Below, in pieces: positions 60,797-64,000 of a stretch of DNA of 64,000 nucleotides. The DNA comes from Streptomyces sp. NBC_01351 (GTDB taxonomy: Bacteria > Actinomycetota > Actinomycetes > Streptomycetales > Streptomycetaceae), in contig NZ_CP108356.1 in the NCBI RefSeq assembly GCF_036237315.1, positions 744,001 to 808,000 on the forward strand, read 5' to 3'. The position numbers were made by a program, and so were the translations under genes. Under the pieces are notes generated by a model. It did no database searches. It was not told the origin of the DNA and saw only the letters and a list, made by a program, of their open reading frames with translations. Within the stretch, counting starts at the first letter, position 1, and each line of letters begins with the position of its first letter.

Positions 60797-61012
60797 ATGT
60801 CCAACCACACGTACCGGGTGACCGAGATCGTCGGCACCTCCCACGAGGGCATCGATCAGGCCATCCGCAACGGCGTGGCCCGCGCGGGCCAGACCCTCAG
60901 AAATCTGGACTGGTTCGAGGTCGTCCAGGTACGCGGACACATCGAGAACGGGGAGATCGCCCACTACCAGGTGGGGCTCAAGCTCGGCTTCCGCCTCGAC
61001 GGCGAGGACTGA
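60797..61012 (+). CDS. Dodecin flavin-binding protein
   Basis: 71-residue dodecin, a dodecameric flavin storage and buffer protein. Typical pattern NHTYRVTEIVGTSHEGIDQA, LDWFEVVQVRGHIENGEIAH YQVGLKLGFRL; the flavin-stacking Trp is Trp39 in LDWFEVV and the second-shell glutamine in YQVGLKL. The ATG at 60797 follows GGAGAC. Single-gene unit, convergent with the HAD phosphatase. A 17-bp direct repeat duplicates the stop-codon region. Confidence 0.92.
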   Translation: MSNHTYRVTEIVGTSHEGIDQAIRNGVARAGQTLRNLDWFEVVQVRGHIENGEIAHYQVGLKLGFRLDGED

Positions 61013-61034
61013 CCGCCGGCGAGGACTGACCGCC
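61001..61034 (+). repeat. 17-bp tandem duplication at the dodecin 3' end
   Basis: GGCGAGGACTGACCGCC occurs at 61001-61017 and again at 61018-61034. The first copy contains the dodecin stop codon, the second repeats it out of use. Confidence 0.85.
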
Positions 61035-61092
61035 GAAGGCCGGCCGGCGGCGGCCGGGCAGCCCGGAAACGGGCCCGGACCGGCGGCCGGGC

Positions 61093-61584
61093 TCAGGTCC
61101 GCCCCTCGACCTCCTGGGCGGACTTGAGCTCCGGCGCCTCCGCCACCCAGTCCGCGAGCACCACCCGGAAGCCCGCCGCCCGGGCGGCCTGGCACACCAG
61201 CTCGTCGTCGTCCACGAGCATCCGGACCTCCCGGCCGCGCGCGAGCCGCCCCAGGACCTCCAGCTTGGCCGTCCTGGCCGGCCTCCGGTCCTGGTTGCCG
61301 CGCATCCACAGCCGCCCCTCGGGCAGCCCGTGCCGGGCGAGCCAGTCGAGCGTGTCCGCCCGGCACCGCTCGGGGCGCCCCGTCAGGTACGCCACCTCGC
61401 AGTCGGCCGCGCTCTCCACGGCCAGCGCGACTCCGCGTCCGAGCGGCGGGTCGGCCGGGGCCGCGGCGAAGAAGCCGCTCCAGTCCTGGGGGCGGCGCTC
61501 CAGGAAATGCTGGCGGTGACCGGTGTCCGCCAGGGTGTTGTCGATGTCGAAGACGGCAAGCGGCCGGGACGCGTTCGCACTCAT
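61093..61584 (-). CDS. HAD-superfamily phosphatase, polynucleotide-kinase-phosphatase-like
   Basis: 163-residue HAD-fold phosphatase. Motif I Asp13-x-Asp15 in VFDIDNTLAD, motif II LTGRPERCR with Thr, and a motif III/IV region near KLEVLGRLARGREVRMLVDD, ending with the DDD acid pair. Similar short domains form the phosphatase part of Pnkp-like and acid phosphatase (LNS2/PNK-3'P) proteins. ATG 61584 is the family start; the longer frame to 61713 only adds promoter sequence. Divergent from the LLM gene (52 bases) and convergent with dodecin (80 bases). Confidence 0.88.
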   Translation of the reverse strand: MSANASRPLAVFDIDNTLADTGHRQHFLERRPQDWSGFFAAAPADPPLGRGVALAVESAADCEVAYLTGRPERCRADTLDWLARHGLPEGRLWMRGNQDRRPARTAKLEVLGRLARGREVRMLVDDDELVCQAARAAGFRVVLADWVAEAPELKSAQEVEGRT

Positions 61585-61636
61585 CCCGCCAGCGTAGGCC
61601 GGGGAATCCCCTGGGTCCCCGTGCGTTGAGACCTGT

Positions 61637-62626
61637 GTGATCCGAAAAGTCTCGATACTCGACCGGTCCCGCACCCGCGAGGGCCACCCGGCCCCGGACG
61701 CGCTGCGCGACACCGTGGCACTGGCCCGCGCGGCCGAGGAGCTCGGCTACCACCGCTTCTGGGTCTCGGAGCACCACAGCGTGCCCGGGGTGGCGGGCTC
61801 GGCGCCGACGGTCCTGGCCGCTGCCGTCGCCGCGGCGACCCGGCGGATCCGGGTCGGCACGGGCGGGGTGATGCTTCCCAACCACCAGCCGCTGGTCGTC
61901 GCGGAGCAGTTCGGGGTGCTGGAAGCGCTGTTCCCCGGCCGGATCGACATGGGACTCGGCCGCTCCGTCGGCTTCACCAACGGCATCCGGCGGGCACTGG
62001 GCCGCGACACCGGCGATGCCGACCGCTTCGAGGAGCAGCTGGCCGAGCTGCTGGGCTGGCTCGACGGCACCCAGCAGGCGCACCCCGAGGTGCACGCCCG
62101 CCCGGCCGAGGGCCTGCGCGTACCGGCCTACGTCCTGGCAACCGGCGAGGGGGCGGGCATCGCCGCCCGGGCCGGGCTGCCGTTGGTGGTGGGCGACCTG
62201 CGGGCCCGCGGCCGGGTCGCGGAGGTCATCGAGACGTACCGCGAGGAGTTCCGCCCCTCCGCCCGGGGCACGGAGCCCTACGTGGTGATCTCCGGGACGG
62301 TCGCGGTGGCGGCCACGACCGAGGAGGCCCGGCGCATCCTGCTCCCGGAGGCCTGGGCCCTGGCGTACTCCCGCATCCACGGCAGCTTCCCGCCGCTGAG
62401 GCCGGCCGAGGAGGTGGAGGCGATGGAGATGACCCCGAAGGAGCGGGAACTGTACGCGGGAGCCCTGGCCGGTCACCTGCACGGCACGGAGGCGCAGGTC
62501 GCGGCGGAGCTGTCGGAGGTGGCGGAGCTCACCGGCGCGGACGAACTGCTGGTCACCACTTCCACGTACGACCGGACGGCGCTGCTGGACTCCTTCGCGC
62601 GCCTGGCCCGGGTGGCCGGGCTGTAG
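61637..62626 (+). CDS. LLM-class flavin-dependent oxidoreductase (MsnO8-like)
   Basis: 329-residue luciferase-like F420 or FMN-dependent oxidoreductase with a TIM barrel. Characteristic runs: ELGYHRFWVSEHHSVPGVAG, TRRIRVGTGGVMLPNHQPLV VAEQFGVLEALFPGRIDMGL GRS and the C-terminal ELTGADELLVTTSTYDRTAL. Resembles the MsnO8-like subgroup. GTG 61637 has no clear ribosome site and may be leaderless. Substrate unknown. Confidence 0.9.
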   Translation: MIRKVSILDRSRTREGHPAPDALRDTVALARAAEELGYHRFWVSEHHSVPGVAGSAPTVLAAAVAAATRRIRVGTGGVMLPNHQPLVVAEQFGVLEALFPGRIDMGLGRSVGFTNGIRRALGRDTGDADRFEEQLAELLGWLDGTQQAHPEVHARPAEGLRVPAYVLATGEGAGIAARAGLPLVVGDLRARGRVAEVIETYREEFRPSARGTEPYVVISGTVAVAATTEEARRILLPEAWALAYSRIHGSFPPLRPAEEVEAMEMTPKERELYAGALAGHLHGTEAQVAAELSEVAELTGADELLVTTSTYDRTALLDSFARLARVAGL

Positions 62627-62717
62627 ACGCTGCTCGGCACGCGCTCCGGCCTCCGCGCCGGCTCCGGCATGGAGGAGCCGACGGGCCCCGCACCCTCCAG
62701 ACCCTAAACTGGGACGA

Positions 62718-64000
62718 ATGCACCCGTCGCACCAGTCCCCCGAGCCGCACGGCCACCGCGACCGCTTCGTACGGGTCCGAGGTGCCCGGGAGCACAATCT
62801 GCGCGGAGTCGACGTGGACGTTCCGCGCGACGCGCTGACCGTGTTCACGGGGGTGTCCGGATCCGGGAAGAGCTCGCTCGCCTTCGGCACGCTCTACGCC
62901 GAGGCCCAGCGCCGGTACTTCGAGTCGGTGGCCCCGTACGCGCGCCGGCTCATCCACCAGATCGGCGCCCCGAAGGTGGATTCCGTCACCGGACTGCCGC
63001 CGGCCGTCTCGCTGGAGCAGCGCCGCTCCTCCCCCGGCTCGCGCTCTTCGGTCGGTACGGTGACCCTCCTCTCCAACTCCCTGCGCATGCTGTACTCCCG
63101 CGCGGGAACCTACCCGCCGGGGGCGGAGCCGCTGGACTCGGACGCCTTCTCCCCCAACACCGCCGCCGGAGCGTGCCCTTCCTGCCACGGGATCGGCCGG
63201 ATCCACCGCACCAGTGAGGAACTCCTCGTACCCGACCCGGATCTGTCGATCCGCCAGGGAGCCATCGCCGCCTGGCCGGGTGCCTGGCAGGGGAAGAACC
63301 TGCGGGACGTCCTGGAGGCGCTCGGCCACGACGTGGACCGGCCCTGGCGGGAGCTGCCGGCGAAGGATCGCCGGTGGATCCTGTTCACCGAGGAGCAGCC
63401 GGTGGTGACGGTACACCCGGTGCGGGAGGCCGAGCGGATCCAACGTCCCTACCAGGGCACCTACATGAGCGCCCACCGCTATGTCATGCGCACCTTCGCG
63501 GACAGCAAGAGCGCCACCCTGCGGGCCCGCGCCGAGAAGTTCCTCGCCGATTCGCCGTGCCCGGCGTGCGAGGGCCGGCGGCTGCGGCCGGAGGCCCTCG
63601 CCGTGACGTTCGGGGGGTACGGGATCGCGGACCTCGCGGCGATGCCGCTGTCCGAGCTGGACGGCGTACTCGCCTCCGCGCACGCACGAGGGGAGGCGGC
63701 GCGGGTACTCGCCGAGGACCTGCGCTCCCGGATCGGGCCGGTCGTCGAGCTGGGGCTCGGCTACCTGAGCCTGGACCGCACCGCGCCCACCCTGTCCGCG
63801 GGCGAGCTGCAGCGGCTCCGGCTGGCGACGCAGCTGCGGTCGGGGCTGTTCGGGGTGGTGTACGTCCTGGACGAGCCTTCGGCGGGGCTGCACCCGGCCG
63901 ACACCGAGGCGCTGCTCGACGTACTGGACCGGCTGAAGGAGGCCGGGAACACGGTGTTCGTCGTGGAGCACCACCTGGACGTGGTGCGGCACGCGGACTG
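62718..64000 (+). CDS. UvrA2-type excinuclease-like ABC ATPase (partial at window edge)
   Basis: The first 427 residues are visible, and the gene runs off the right edge. Walker A GVSGSGKSS (45-53), zinc-finger pairs CPSCHGIG and CPACEGRRL, the ABC signature LSAGELQRLRLA (359-370) and Walker B VYVLDEPSAGLHP. The Walker A-to-signature distance is about 145 residues shorter than in canonical UvrA, which fits loss of the UvrB-binding domain, so this is class II UvrA2, implicated in DNA repair or drug resistance rather than core excision repair. ATG at 62718. Last gene in the window. Confidence 0.9.
   Translation, partial: MHPSHQSPEPHGHRDRFVRVRGAREHNLRGVDVDVPRDALTVFTGVSGSGKSSLAFGTLYAEAQRRYFESVAPYARRLIHQIGAPKVDSVTGLPPAVSLEQRRSSPGSRSSVGTVTLLSNSLRMLYSRAGTYPPGAEPLDSDAFSPNTAAGACPSCHGIGRIHRTSEELLVPDPDLSIRQGAIAAWPGAWQGKNLRDVLEALGHDVDRPWRELPAKDRRWILFTEEQPVVTVHPVREAERIQRPYQGTYMSAHRYVMRTFADSKSATLRARAEKFLADSPCPACEGRRLRPEALAVTFGGYGIADLAAMPLSELDGVLASAHARGEAARVLAEDLRSRIGPVVELGLGYLSLDRTAPTLSAGELQRLRLATQLRSGLFGVVYVLDEPSAGLHPADTEALLDVLDRLKEAGNTVFVVEHHLDVVRHAD

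Overview
The window is about 64 kb of very GC-rich actinobacterial chromosome, almost certainly Streptomyces. The signs are GTG/ATG starts with ATGA/GTGA operon overlaps, several genes that look leaderless, a LAL-type LuxR regulator, a chromosomal egtABCD ergothioneine cluster, a DUF6230/DUF6114 pair, and an intergenic hairpin of the type scattered through Streptomyces genomes. No rRNA, tRNA or CRISPR array was seen.

Left edge (1-5.2 kb): the tail of a mobile or accessory region. It holds a tyrosine recombinase that appears frameshifted near position 70, a cytosolic 5'-nucleotidase-family gene, and a giant LAL-family LuxR regulator on the minus strand. From 5.4 to 18 kb are mostly stand-alone metabolic and regulatory genes: a secreted subtilisin with a P-domain, L-serine ammonia-lyase, an anti-sigma-like ATPase, a MarR/DHA2 efflux pair with a good leaderless promoter, pirin, a TPR protein, an RsmC/RlmG-like methyltransferase, a MerR regulator, a three-gene membrane/secreted operon (DUF6230, DUF6114, exported protein) and a DUF2087 protein.

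18.0-29.2 kb is the most striking block. A tightly coupled five-gene operon encodes a WGR/DUF4132 giant protein, a MoxR-type AAA+ ATPase, a DUF5682 protein, a VWA (MIDAS) protein and a SWIM zinc-finger protein. It is the same gene set as the poorly understood E. coli yehI/molR-yehL-yehM-yehP-yehQ group. A metallophosphoesterase is transcribed divergently from it.

29-43.6 kb: an SDR with a small unknown protein, an MMPL exporter, an MpaB-type oxygenase, a flavin disulfide-reductase-like protein next to a thioredoxin, an aldehyde dehydrogenase with a thiolase, a LacI regulator divergent from an MFS transporter and alpha/beta hydrolase across a large palindrome, and a serine-hydrolase-fold protein lacking the catalytic lysine.

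43.6-64 kb: amidase, O-methyltransferase, NTF2-like protein, a SMI1/KNR4 protein, a second LuxR regulator with a small barrel protein, aldo/keto reductase, an orphan PemK/MazF-like toxin, a bacterial PARG, the complete egtA-egtB-egtC-egtD operon, a convergent OlsB/OlsA-like acyltransferase pair whose last gene overlaps egtD by 199 bp, an orphan sugar-binding lipoprotein with a DasR-like operator, dodecin, a HAD phosphatase, an LLM flavin oxidoreductase and, running off the end, a UvrA2-type ABC ATPase.

All calls rest on reading the translated sequence and DNA motifs directly; no database search was run. Family names are recognition-based.
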